Source of the DNA: Flavobacterium litorale
GTDB lineage: Bacteria > Bacteroidota > Bacteroidia > Flavobacteriales > Flavobacteriaceae
Assembly: GCF_019613795.1 (NCBI RefSeq)
Contig: NZ_CP080429.1
Location: 2,158,501-2,222,500 of the forward strand
Direction: 5' to 3'
DNA length: 64,000 nt
Below, piece by piece: positions 1 to 8,157 of the stretch; position 1 is the stretch's first letter, and each line of letters opens with the position of its first letter. A model generated the notes under the pieces. It ran no database searches. It had not been told where the DNA came from and saw only the letters and a list, made by a program, of their open reading frames with translations. The position numbers and the translations under genes are program-made.

Positions 1-1
1 T

Positions 2-634
2 TTTAGATTATTTGCAGACGATGCACATGGTTTTGGTACACTTGGCGAAACAGGTGCTGGAGCAGGAGAGGAGCAAGGTTGCCAAGATGGTATTGATGTT
101 TACTTCTCTACTTTTGCAAAATCTATGGCAAGCATAGGTGCATTTGTTGCAGCAGATAAAGACGTTATTGACTTTTTAAAGTATAATATGCGTTCGCAAA
201 TGTTTGCTAAGTCATTACCAATGCTGCTAGTAAAAGGAGCGCTTAAGCGTCTTGATATGCTTAGAACACGCCCTGAGTTAAAAGCTAAACTTTGGGAAAA
301 TGTAAATGCGTTACAAAACGGACTTAAAAGCAGAGGTTTTAATATTGGCGATACTAATACATGTGTAACACCTGTATATTTAGAGGGTAGTATACCAGAG
401 GCTATGGCTATGGTTAACGATTTGAGAGAGAATTATGCTATATTCTTATCTATAGTAGTGTATCCTGTAATACCTAAAGGTATTATATTACTTAGAATGA
501 TACCTACGGCTACGCATACTATGGAAGATATTGAAATTACACTTAAGGCTTACGAAGCTATACGTGAAAAACTAGAAAATGGTACATATAAAAAAGTAGC
601 CGCAGCTACTACGGTAGATGTTTCTGCCGAATAA
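2..634 (+). CDS. spt: Serine palmitoyltransferase-like PLP enzyme (5' end outside window)
   Basis: This is the C-terminal part, about 210 residues, of a PLP-dependent alpha-oxoamine synthase; the reading frame is open to the window edge. It holds the conserved DDAHGFGTLG stretch and the Schiff-base lysine in STFAKSMAS. The family joins an acyl-CoA to an amino acid. The long stretches DVYFSTFAKSMAS, NMRSQMFAKSLPM and VYPVIPKGIILLRMIPTATH resemble, from memory, Bacteroidetes serine palmitoyltransferase, which makes 3-ketosphinganine from serine and palmitoyl-CoA. Glycine C-acetyltransferase (kbl) and BioF are relatives and remain possible. It converges on the GNAT-like gene at 698 across a shared terminator. 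The assignment to the fold is certain, the substrate is inferred. Confidence 0.75.
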   Translation, partial: FRLFADDAHGFGTLGETGAGAGEEQGCQDGIDVYFSTFAKSMASIGAFVAADKDVIDFLKYNMRSQMFAKSLPMLLVKGALKRLDMLRTRPELKAKLWENVNALQNGLKSRGFNIGDTNTCVTPVYLEGSIPEAMAMVNDLRENYAIFLSIVVYPVIPKGIILLRMIPTATHTMEDIEITLKAYEAIREKLENGTYKKVAAATTVDVSAE

Positions 635-661
635 GTTTTAGTAAGTATATATTATACAAAT

Positions 662-696
662 AAAAAATCCCGAGTAAAATTTGCTCGGGATTTTTT
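662..696. terminator. Bidirectional rho-independent terminator
   Basis: The stem ATCCCGAG (667-674) pairs with CTCGGGAT (684-691) and is flanked by A-run and T-run, so it can end the plus-strand aminotransferase and the minus-strand GNAT gene. Confidence 0.85.
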
Positions 697-697
697 A

Positions 698-1816
698 TTA
701 AAGGTCTTTACGGTACGTACGCCTGCGTTTGTGTACCTCTGGGCTAAAATTCTTCCAAAGGTTTTGCATAGCATAATTATCCTCAAGCTCAGGTGTTCTA
801 ATACAGTTTCTAATTTTGTTTTTCAAGAATATTTTATGGTATTCTTCAAAAATTATTGCAGTAACCCCCTTATTCTGGTACTCAGGGTCAATGCCTATTA
901 GGTAAAATACAACGTCTTTACTGTTTTTCTTAGCTTTAAGCAGGTGCAGAAAGCCGAATGGGAATAATTTACCGTTGGCTTTTTTAAGCGCCTCTGCAAA
1001 AGAGGGCATTACAATACTAAAGGCTACTAGTTTTTTATTTTTGTCCTGAACAAACTTTATGTACTCTGGGTTAATAAGACCTACATATTTTTTTTTGAAA
1101 TATTCTTTTTGCACTTCAGATACTGCCACGAAAGAAGAAAGTTTATCGTAACTCGCATTAAAAAGATCAAACATTTTATCTACGTAAGGCATTACCTCAT
1201 TAGTGCTTTTAAAGTTTAGGGGTGTAAGCTCATATCGTTTTTTAATGAGTCTGGCGGCTTTTTTAAAACTCTCTACATTAACATTATCAAATGAAAATAT
1301 GCTTTCTAGGTATTCTTTCTCTTTTACAAAACCCAGTTTTTCAAGATGTTCAGAGTAATAGGAGTAATTGTACCACGTTATGGCTGTGCCCATTTTATCG
1401 AAACCATCGGTAAGTACACCTACTTTATCAAGATTGGAAAAACCGATGGGTCCCTCAACGTATTCCATATTGTTTGCTTTTCCAAACTCATACACTTTTT
1501 CCAGTAGGGCTTTGGTAACTTCTATATCGTCTATAACATCAAACCAACCAAAACGCACCTTTTTTTTCTGCTGCATTTCTACCTCCTGCCAATTAATTAT
1601 TACAGCAGTTTTACCTACAATTTTATTGTTGCGGTAGGCTAAGTAAAATTTAGCATCGGCATGTGCAAAGGCAGGGTTTTTTGTAGCGTCAAAATTTTCC
1701 ATTTCGTCGCTTATAATCGGAGGTATCCAATACGGGCAATCTTTATAAAGTTCAAAAGAAAATTTTATAAACTGTTTTATCTCTTTTTTGGTTTTTGCTT
1801 CTTTAACTGTTATCAT
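698..1816 (-). CDS. GNAT-fold acyltransferase-like protein, 372 aa
   Basis: The C-terminal third reads as a GNAT acetyltransferase: a beta strand FYLIGIDP is followed by the acyl-CoA pyrophosphate-binding loop EYQNKGV (about 312-318). The N-terminal two thirds look like a second, divergent GNAT-like domain (FYLAYRNNKIVGKTAVI near residue 57; KVRFGWFDVIDD). No signal peptide or membrane segment is visible, so it should be cytosolic. I recall this family as widespread in Bacteroidetes and poorly characterised. It sits tail-to-tail with the serine palmitoyltransferase-like gene. The bacterial ceramide synthase of Caulobacter is also a GNAT-type protein, so an acyltransferase role in sphingolipid synthesis is a possible but unproven inference. 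Confidence 0.7.
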   Translation of the reverse strand: MITVKEAKTKKEIKQFIKFSFELYKDCPYWIPPIISDEMENFDATKNPAFAHADAKFYLAYRNNKIVGKTAVIINWQEVEMQQKKKVRFGWFDVIDDIEVTKALLEKVYEFGKANNMEYVEGPIGFSNLDKVGVLTDGFDKMGTAITWYNYSYYSEHLEKLGFVKEKEYLESIFSFDNVNVESFKKAARLIKKRYELTPLNFKSTNEVMPYVDKMFDLFNASYDKLSSFVAVSEVQKEYFKKKYVGLINPEYIKFVQDKNKKLVAFSIVMPSFAEALKKANGKLFPFGFLHLLKAKKNSKDVVFYLIGIDPEYQNKGVTAIIFEEYHKIFLKNKIRNCIRTPELEDNYAMQNLWKNFSPEVHKRRRTYRKDL

Positions 1817-1823
1817 TTAGGTA

Positions 1824-2819
1824 TTAATTTCCTTCCGTTTCTACTTCATCAAGGCGTTTATTTCTTTTCTTTTTTCGTTCTTCGCGCTCTTTATCACGCT
1901 TCTCTTTAAGTTTTTTCTGCTCTTCGTTATACTCATCTTCACGCTCTCCTTTACCCGCTAAAAGAACATCGGAATAATTGGCATCAAAACGCCAAGAAAA
2001 ACCAATACTAGCATATAGTATAGAGGGTGTATTTTTAAAATTACCTGTTACAGAGGCATCTATCTGCATTACGTCGTTTAGCAGGTGGGCTGCGCCAACT
2101 CTACCAAGCCCATCAGCATAGTAATCACTACTAAACCCTTGAAACTCTACAAAACCCGACCATTTTTCGTTAAACCCTCGTGTAAGTGTGGATATTAAAC
2201 CTAAACTTGGGTATTTTGTTGGGAATTTATCGGCTATAAAATTGTTTACCCATACCCATTTACCAAAATGATTTTGTGTAATACCCATTATTTTGGCACT
2301 TACTTGGTCGTCAGGAAAGGTGTAAGGGTTATTGCCCCCAATTAAATTAGCACCAGCATATACTGCTACAGATGGTATTAAACTACGCCATTTAAATTTG
2401 CGGTTAGCTTTCCAACTGTACAAGTTTGGTTCGGGATTATAATTTTTATCGGGATCATAAATTAAATATTTAGCTCCAACAAGAAACTGCTTAAAATCGT
2501 TTCTGTTTGTTGTGTATATAGCGTCCTCTTGTTGGTCGAACTGGTACTGCATATCAACAATAAACTCGAGTTCTTCCATAATAGCACCATAACGTAAGGT
2601 AAGGTCAATCCCCATACCCATAGTTTCGTAATTAAGGATTTCGTGCTCTTCCATTATACCATAAACACCCGTTTCTACCTGTGCAATTGTTTTACCAACA
2701 GCAAAGGCTCCCATTGATATTCCTGGTCGGTTTGAATTAATTTGGTCAGTATATTGCGCATTAAGTGTAGTGCAGCTTAAAATTAAGGTATAAGCTGTAA
2801 GTATTTTTAAAATGTTCAT
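1824..2819 (-). CDS. Outer-membrane transporter-like protein with charged C-terminal tail
   Basis: From the internal Met at 2819 the protein begins with a signal peptide (MNILKILTAYTLILS, likely cleaved near NAQ), giving 331 residues; a longer start at 2852 would put 11 polar residues in front of it. The body is rich in alternating aromatic strands and reaches an outer-membrane-like strand ending SIGFSWRF, then continues for about 50 residues into a strongly charged tail (KKLKEKRDKEREERKKKR). It resembles the transporter/MetA-pathway outer-membrane family common in flavobacteria; the cargo is unknown. It is separated by 7 bases from the GNAT gene downstream, so both may be co-transcribed from the -7 element at 2866-2873. 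Confidence 0.6.
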   Translation of the reverse strand: MNILKILTAYTLILSCTTLNAQYTDQINSNRPGISMGAFAVGKTIAQVETGVYGIMEEHEILNYETMGMGIDLTLRYGAIMEELEFIVDMQYQFDQQEDAIYTTNRNDFKQFLVGAKYLIYDPDKNYNPEPNLYSWKANRKFKWRSLIPSVAVYAGANLIGGNNPYTFPDDQVSAKIMGITQNHFGKWVWVNNFIADKFPTKYPSLGLISTLTRGFNEKWSGFVEFQGFSSDYYADGLGRVGAAHLLNDVMQIDASVTGNFKNTPSILYASIGFSWRFDANYSDVLLAGKGEREDEYNEEQKKLKEKRDKEREERKKKRNKRLDEVETEGN

Positions 2820-2865
2820 TCTTGGCGTATTTTTAATTTCAAACCTTTCCACATTAAGATTTCCT

Positions 2866-2873
2866 CAAAAATA
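2866..2873 (-). promoter_or_regulatory. -7 promoter element TATTTTTG
   Basis: On the minus strand the sequence matches the Bacteroidetes -7 consensus TAnnTTTG, 46 bases before the start at 2819. No clear -33 TTG is seen at normal spacing. Confidence 0.45.
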
Positions 2874-2928
2874 CTACATTTTATTATTATTTTAAGAACA
2901 CTAATTTAATTTTCAATAGTATATTACT

Positions 2929-2936
2929 TATTTTTG
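2929..2936 (+). promoter_or_regulatory. -7 promoter element TATTTTTG
   Basis: Matches TAnnTTTG, 18 bases before the start of the DUF4834 gene. Confidence 0.45.
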
Positions 2937-2954
2937 GGCAAATTTTGATTTAGA

Positions 2955-3215
2955 ATGGTAACGGCATCTTTTACTGGAGTACTACGTACAATAGTTATAA
3001 TAATACTTATATATTATGCGATAAAATTTTTACTTCGCCTATTAGCCCCTGTGCTTATGCAACAGATGGTTAAAAAGGCGCAGCGAAGTTTTAACAACCA
3101 ACAGCAATTCAATCAGCAAAACTACACTACACAACAAGCTAACTTGAAACGAGATAAAAAGCCAAAAGAAAATAAAAAAGTTGGCGAATATATTGATTTT
3201 GAAGAAATTGATTAA
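2955..3215 (+). CDS. DUF4834 family small membrane protein
   Basis: This 86-residue protein has one hydrophobic segment at about residues 9-35 (LRTIVIIILIYYAIKFLLRLLAP) followed by a hydrophilic tail rich in Gln, Asn and Lys and ending in GEYIDFEEID. The layout matches the flavobacterial DUF4834 family, whose function is unknown. It precedes the YfhO-type gene, an order I recall from other flavobacteria, but a terminator at 3228-3256 lies between them, so they are probably separate transcripts. The divergent neighbour is the outer-membrane protein at 1824-2819. Confidence 0.75.
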   Translation: MVTASFTGVLRTIVIIILIYYAIKFLLRLLAPVLMQQMVKKAQRSFNNQQQFNQQNYTTQQANLKRDKKPKENKKVGEYIDFEEID

Positions 3216-3227
3216 CATATAGTAAAG

Positions 3228-3256
3228 CTCCTCTTTTAGAGGAGTTTTCTGTTTTT
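3228..3256 (+). terminator. Rho-independent terminator
   Basis: CTCCTCT (3228-3234), loop TTT, AGAGGAG (3238-3244), then a T-rich run. It follows the DUF4834 gene. Confidence 0.8.
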
Positions 3257-3350
3257 AATCCCTTATTTATTAGTGCATACCTGTTCCTACTTTTAGCTAA
3301 ATTAAGTATCTTCACGGCGTTTTTGTATTTATAAAAAAGATAATCGTTAC

Positions 3351-5834
3351 ATGAAGAATATCAACAAGCTCTATCCGCACCTACTTGCCCTTTTAGGGTT
3401 TGTACTTATATCACTTATTTATTTTTACCCTGTACTACAAGGCAAAAAAATATACCAGTCCGATATTGTGCAATATACAGGTATGGCTAAGGAGCAAAAC
3501 GATTTTAGGGCAGCAACTGACGAAGAGCCTTATTGGACAAATAGTGCCTTTGGTGGTATGCCAACCTACCAGTTAGGAGCAAAATATCCGCACAATTATA
3601 TTAAAGAGTTGGATTATAAGTTACGCTTTTTACCACGCCCAGCCGATTATTTGTTTTTATATTTTATTGGGTTTTATATACTAATGTGTGTGCTAAAAGT
3701 AGACCCATTAAAAGCTTTTTTTGGGGCACTAGCCTTTGGTTTTTCTACCTATTTAATTATAATACTTGGGGTAGGGCATAATGCCAAAGCTCATGCCATA
3801 GCCTATATGCCTATGGTAGTAGCAGGGGTGTTACTCGTATTTAAAAAACGATACATTACGGGCGGATTGCTAACCATTTTTGCAACAGCATTGGAGATTA
3901 ATGCCAACCACTTCCAGATGACGTATTATTTACTGCTGTTATTATTAGTTATTGGTATTTATTATCTGATTCAAATTATTAAGCAGAAAGATTTTAAACA
4001 TCTCGGATTGTTATCAGGAACTTTTATTGTAGCAGTACTACTAGCCGTAGGCGCCAATGCTACAAGCCTTATGGCTACTGCAGAATATACTGATTTTAGT
4101 ATTAGGGGTAAAAGTGAATTAACGATTAACGCTGACGGCTCCGAAAATACTACTGATTCGGCTATGGATTACGACTACATTACGGAGTATAGTTACGGTA
4201 TAGCCGAGAGTTTTAATTTAATAGCACCAAGGCTTTTTGGTGGAGGCTCTAGCGAAAATGTAGGCGCAGACTCTGAAATGTATGAGTTTATACTAGAACA
4301 AGGTGCTACCCCACAAGAAGCACAAAGTTTTGTAGCGGCAGTACCTACCTATTGGGGCGACCAACCTATTGTTGAAGCACCCGCTTATGTAGGTGCAGTA
4401 GTATTCTTTTTAGCAATACTGTGTATATTTATTGATAAACGAAAAGTTAAATATGCTTTTCTTGCAGGAGCAATACTATCGTTATTATTATCGTGGGGTA
4501 AAAACTTCCCTGCGCTTACCACGTTTTTTATAGATAATGTACCGCTATACGATAAATTCCGAGCAGTATCGTCTATCCAAGTAATCTTGGAACTTTGTTT
4601 CCCTGTACTGGCAATTATGGGGCTACAATCGTTTTTTAAAGCAACTAAACAAGAGCAATGGAAAGCATTACAATTATCGGCAGGAGTGGCACTAGGTCTT
4701 GTAATATGCTTGTTCTTATTCAAAGGTTCTTTTAACTTTACGGGTGCTATGGATGCCCGATTGATGGAAATGTATGGCAGTATAGGACCTGCGTTTGTAG
4801 AGGCATTGCAAGAGCAGCGTGAGAGCATGTATGTGTCCGATTTACTACGTTCAGGTATTTTAATACTTCTGGTAGCCGCAATTTTATGGGCATTTAAAGA
4901 GAATAAACTTAAAGCAACGGTAGCTACCATAGTAGTAGGCTTACTAATGGTAGGCGATCTTTATTTTGTAGATAGAAATTACGTAAATAAGGAAGATTTT
5001 GTAAATGCTCGTAAAATGGATAAGCCTTTTCAAGCTACACCAACGGACAATTATATATTACAAGACACTTCATTTTATAGGGTTTACGAGCCGCAATTAC
5101 GTTTACAAGGACGAACATCGTATTTTCATAATTCGGTAGGAGGGTATAGTGCAGTTCGTCCCAGACGTATGGATCAGTTATTCACATATATTGCTGATAA
5201 CCAAATACAGGATATGCTACAAACCATTAATCGTGAAGAAATGGCTTTGGGCGAACGTTTCCCTGTATTGAATTTACTCAACATAAAATATATTATTTTA
5301 CAAGCAGGCGAGGGGCAGAGTGTACCTATTACCAATCCGTACGCCAATGGCGCAGCTTGGTTTGTAAACAACATACAAAAAGTAACTACACCCGATGATG
5401 AAATTACGGGGTTAATTGATTTAGATACTAAAAAAACAGCCATTGTAAATGCCAACGATTTAACTATTAAGTTACAAAAAAATATTTTTGCTACCGATAA
5501 TAGTACTGCTACTATTACGTTGAAAAAACACGAGCCTAATTACATAAAATATACATCGAACAACAAAAACGGAGGTTTAGCCGTATTTTCTGAAATGTAT
5601 TATGCAAATGGTTGGAATGCTTATGTAAATGGCACTTTAACGCCCCATTTTAGAGCCAATTATGTACTACGCGCTATGCAATTGCCAGCGGGTAAACATA
5701 CTATAGAATTTAAGTTTGAGCCACAAGTGGTAAAAACAGGTGGTACCATTACACTAATTAGTTTTATTTTAATAGTAATATTGCTAATTATAGGCATTTA
5801 CATAACTACTAAGCAAACAAAACAACTCAAATAG
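3351..5834 (+). CDS. YfhO family multi-pass membrane protein
   Basis: An 827-residue integral membrane protein. It starts with a membrane segment (about 10-28), has a long extracytoplasmic loop with QSDIVQYTGMAKE and WTNSAFGGMPTYQ, then many hydrophobic segments, a large soluble part (about 560-780) and a final membrane segment near 795-820. This matches the YfhO family, whose Gram-positive members are GT-C-like enzymes that glycosylate envelope polymers. In Bacteroidetes the acceptor is unknown. The glycosyltransferase gene starts 15 bases after the stop, so the two are probably co-transcribed and may act on one glycan. The acceptor and donor cannot be read from sequence. Confidence 0.8.
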   Translation: MKNINKLYPHLLALLGFVLISLIYFYPVLQGKKIYQSDIVQYTGMAKEQNDFRAATDEEPYWTNSAFGGMPTYQLGAKYPHNYIKELDYKLRFLPRPADYLFLYFIGFYILMCVLKVDPLKAFFGALAFGFSTYLIIILGVGHNAKAHAIAYMPMVVAGVLLVFKKRYITGGLLTIFATALEINANHFQMTYYLLLLLLVIGIYYLIQIIKQKDFKHLGLLSGTFIVAVLLAVGANATSLMATAEYTDFSIRGKSELTINADGSENTTDSAMDYDYITEYSYGIAESFNLIAPRLFGGGSSENVGADSEMYEFILEQGATPQEAQSFVAAVPTYWGDQPIVEAPAYVGAVVFFLAILCIFIDKRKVKYAFLAGAILSLLLSWGKNFPALTTFFIDNVPLYDKFRAVSSIQVILELCFPVLAIMGLQSFFKATKQEQWKALQLSAGVALGLVICLFLFKGSFNFTGAMDARLMEMYGSIGPAFVEALQEQRESMYVSDLLRSGILILLVAAILWAFKENKLKATVATIVVGLLMVGDLYFVDRNYVNKEDFVNARKMDKPFQATPTDNYILQDTSFYRVYEPQLRLQGRTSYFHNSVGGYSAVRPRRMDQLFTYIADNQIQDMLQTINREEMALGERFPVLNLLNIKYIILQAGEGQSVPITNPYANGAAWFVNNIQKVTTPDDEITGLIDLDTKKTAIVNANDLTIKLQKNIFATDNSTATITLKKHEPNYIKYTSNNKNGGLAVFSEMYYANGWNAYVNGTLTPHFRANYVLRAMQLPAGKHTIEFKFEPQVVKTGGTITLISFILIVILLIIGIYITTKQTKQLK

Positions 5835-5849
5835 TAAATAAAAAAGGTA

Positions 5850-7130
5850 TTGAAAAAAGTTCTTATCATAACATACTATTGGCCACCTGCAGGAGGACCT
5901 GGGGTACAACGTTGGTTAAAGTTTGTAAAATACTTACCCGACTGTGGTATTGAACCTATTGTTTACATACCCGAAAATCCGACCTACCCATTACTCGACG
6001 AAAGTTTACAAAACGAAGTAGACAATAACATTACTATACTAAAACATAAAATTACAGAGCCGTACAACTGGGCTTCGGCATTTTCTAAAAAAAGCACCAA
6101 AAAAATAAGTGCTGGAATTATACCCAACAAAAAGAAACAATCGTTACTGCAAAAGCTCATGCTATGGGTAAGGGGTAACCTTTTTATACCCGATGCGCGT
6201 GTACTTTGGGTGACACCGTCTGTGAGCTACCTATCCAAGTACATACAAAGTAACGGTATTGATACCATTATTACCACAGGACCACCGCATAGCTTGCACT
6301 TAATTGGGTTAGGGCTTAAAAAGGAATTAAACGTTAACTGGTTTGCCGATTTTCGAGATCCTTGGACGACTATTGGATACCACAAGGAGTTAAAATTATC
6401 CGAGAGTGCTGCCCACAGGCACAAGCTATTGGAAAAAGAAGTTTTAACTACTGCCAACCATATTATAGTTACTAGCCCAACCACCAAAACAGAGTTTGAA
6501 GCCATTACTAAACAACCTATTACCGTTATTACTAATGGTTATGATGTTGAAGGTATAACTAAGCAACCTTTAGACGAGAAATTTACACTAGCCCACATCG
6601 GTTCGTTACTCTCGGAGCGAAATCCAAAAGTATTGTGGGAGTCGCTATCAGAATTGATACATGAAAACCAAGATTTTAAGGCTAATTTTCAGCTAAAATT
6701 AATAGGTGCAGTAAGCCAAGAGGTACTGAATACTATTGCCGATTTTAAATTGAACGATTATGTAAACAATTTAGGTTATGTATCGCATACCGAAGCCTTA
6801 TTGGAACAACGAAAATCGCAAGTGCTGCTATTAATAGAAATCAATTCTCCAGATACACGCTGTATTATACCGGGTAAGTTGTTTGAATATATGGCTTCCG
6901 AACGCCCCATATTGGCTATAGGACCCGAAGGAGCTGATGTATCTGGCATTATTACGAATACGAATACAGGCGTATTTAGCACTTATACCCAAAAAGATAA
7001 AATAAAACAGACTATTTTACATTACTTTGATGCGTACCAACAAAACAACTTATCTGTAAACGCTATTGGTTTACAACAATATTCACGTAAAAGTGTAACA
7101 GGTAAATTAGCTGAGTTACTCAATAAATAA
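5850..7130 (+). CDS. Family 4-like glycosyltransferase
   Basis: A 426-residue GT-B type glycosyltransferase with no signal peptide. The N-terminal domain opens with a strand and loop (LIITYYWPPAGGPGVQRW) and holds TTGPPHSLHLIG and WFADFRDPWT; the C-terminal domain has IPGKLFEYMASERPILAIGPEGAD, the sugar-nucleotide region of family 4 enzymes. The start is TTG at 5850, immediately followed by the expected N-terminal strand; no ATG lies in a better place. It follows the YfhO gene by 15 bases, suggesting an operon for an envelope or surface glycan. Sugar and acceptor are unknown. Confidence 0.85.
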   Translation: MKKVLIITYYWPPAGGPGVQRWLKFVKYLPDCGIEPIVYIPENPTYPLLDESLQNEVDNNITILKHKITEPYNWASAFSKKSTKKISAGIIPNKKKQSLLQKLMLWVRGNLFIPDARVLWVTPSVSYLSKYIQSNGIDTIITTGPPHSLHLIGLGLKKELNVNWFADFRDPWTTIGYHKELKLSESAAHRHKLLEKEVLTTANHIIVTSPTTKTEFEAITKQPITVITNGYDVEGITKQPLDEKFTLAHIGSLLSERNPKVLWESLSELIHENQDFKANFQLKLIGAVSQEVLNTIADFKLNDYVNNLGYVSHTEALLEQRKSQVLLLIEINSPDTRCIIPGKLFEYMASERPILAIGPEGADVSGIITNTNTGVFSTYTQKDKIKQTILHYFDAYQQNNLSVNAIGLQQYSRKSVTGKLAELLNK

Positions 7131-7133
7131 TAT

Positions 7134-7176
7134 AAAAAATGAAATCCCGCCTTTCCATTATGGAGAAAAGACGGGA
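7134..7176 (-). terminator. Probable minus-strand terminator
   Basis: An imperfect hairpin pairs TCCCG (7145-7149) and the following CTTT with AAAG and CGGGA (7172-7176); read on the minus strand it is followed by a T-rich run. It would end the uvrA-to-DUF2809 transcript. Confidence 0.5.
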
Positions 7177-7260
7177 CTTAACAAACCAACCAACCAATTA
7201 TTAACGAACCTCATAAGTAAGTTGAGATTCACGTATGTAATAACAAGTTGTGTGCCAAAG

Positions 7261-7479
7261 TTATTGTAAAGTTGTTTTTTTGTTATTATTCGCTACTAAT
7301 TTTTCTACTATAAGTATAATAGCAAATCCTACTATGTACGTTAACATATCCATCCACGCAAACGAAGTGCCAATTAGTATATGTGCCAGTTTAGAGTGTT
7401 CAAGCCCCAATACTTCTACAATTTTAAAGTATTGCAGTACCTCAACTGTAAACGCAAAAAGTAGTATACCTACCGCCAA
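7261..7479 (-). pseudogene. DUF2809-like protein, N-terminally truncated
   Basis: The 72 residues match the C-terminal half of the small membrane family DUF2809: FAFTVEVLQYF, then LGLEHSKLAHILIGTSFAWMD and a last membrane segment (MLTYIVGFAIILIVEKL). Family members are usually about 120-140 residues with extra N-terminal membrane segments, which are absent here: an in-frame stop lies at 7501-7503 and the only start is TTG at 7477-7479. The frame abuts and slightly overlaps the end of the J-domain gene, so a deletion may have removed the N-terminus. A working short protein cannot be excluded. Confidence 0.55.
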
Positions 7480-7492
7480 TAGTGGTATTGAA

Positions 7493-8134
7493 TTAAAAAA
7501 TCATGAACAATACACTAACAACAACAATTACAAAAAGTACAATTAACACAACCGATGGTTGCTCATCCGCACTTTGGGTAGTACCTGTAGTAGAGGCATT
7601 TTTATCGAGCACAGCAATTTTTTTTATGAATCGAGCATCACCGTTAGCAAGTTGTACCAATTTAGGATGTATTGCTGCTTTTAACGCATCGCTTAAAAAA
7701 ATACAGGATACTAATATTTCGTCTAGTATAAGGCTGTTGGTATGAATATCGTCTTCTCGAATAAGTAGTGTAATATTTTCATCCGAAAGAATATCGTCCA
7801 TAACCTTAAACAGTGCTTCCTGATTTACTTGCCCGCCTGCGTTAAATATTTGTGTTTTTATTTTTTTAAATAGCCCTAAAAACGTTACTGGGGTGGTTTG
7901 CGGTGTACCATCGGGGTTAACTTGGTAGCGTTTGGCATAATCGTAAGCATCACGTTGTACCATATCACTCAGTACAATATAGGCTTCGGCTATTGCCTTA
8001 AAACGTTCTTCGCTTAAACTATCGCCATTATTTTTATCAGGATGATACTGAATTGCTAATGCCCGATAGGCTTTTTTTATCTCAGCCTGTGAGGAATTTG
8101 AAGTGACACCTAGTATTTCGTAGTAGTCTTCCAT
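7493..8134 (-). CDS. J-domain protein with C-terminal membrane anchor
   Basis: Residues 1-70 form a DnaJ J domain (YYEILGV, then HPD at 31-33, then the final helix ending DAYDYAKRY), which activates the ATPase of DnaK-type Hsp70. The middle region (about 80-185) has no family I recognise and lacks the Gly/Phe-rich and zinc-finger parts of true DnaJ. The last 23 residues ([21 protein letters not shown]) are a membrane segment, so the J domain would be held at the inner membrane facing the cytosol. It follows the HEPN-like gene by 23 bases on the same strand. This is a specialised co-chaperone; its client is unknown. Confidence 0.8.
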   Translation of the reverse strand: MEDYYEILGVTSNSSQAEIKKAYRALAIQYHPDKNNGDSLSEERFKAIAEAYIVLSDMVQRDAYDYAKRYQVNPDGTPQTTPVTFLGLFKKIKTQIFNAGGQVNQEALFKVMDDILSDENITLLIREDDIHTNSLILDEILVSCIFLSDALKAAIHPKLVQLANGDARFIKKIAVLDKNASTTGTTQSADEQPSVVLIVLFVIVVVSVLFMIF

Positions 8135-8157
8135 CTATATATTTTGAATAGATCTAA

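Noticed and set aside
4385..4930. Long open frame on the minus strand inside the YfhO gene (181 codons)
   Set aside because: It lies wholly within a clear membrane-protein gene in another frame and shows no protein-like motif; a shadow.
7184..7260. Repeated AACC-type bases (CAAACCAACCAACC) at about 7182-7196 as a microsatellite
   Set aside because: Only three to four short units, too few to be more than a chance repeat in the leader or trailer of a transcript.
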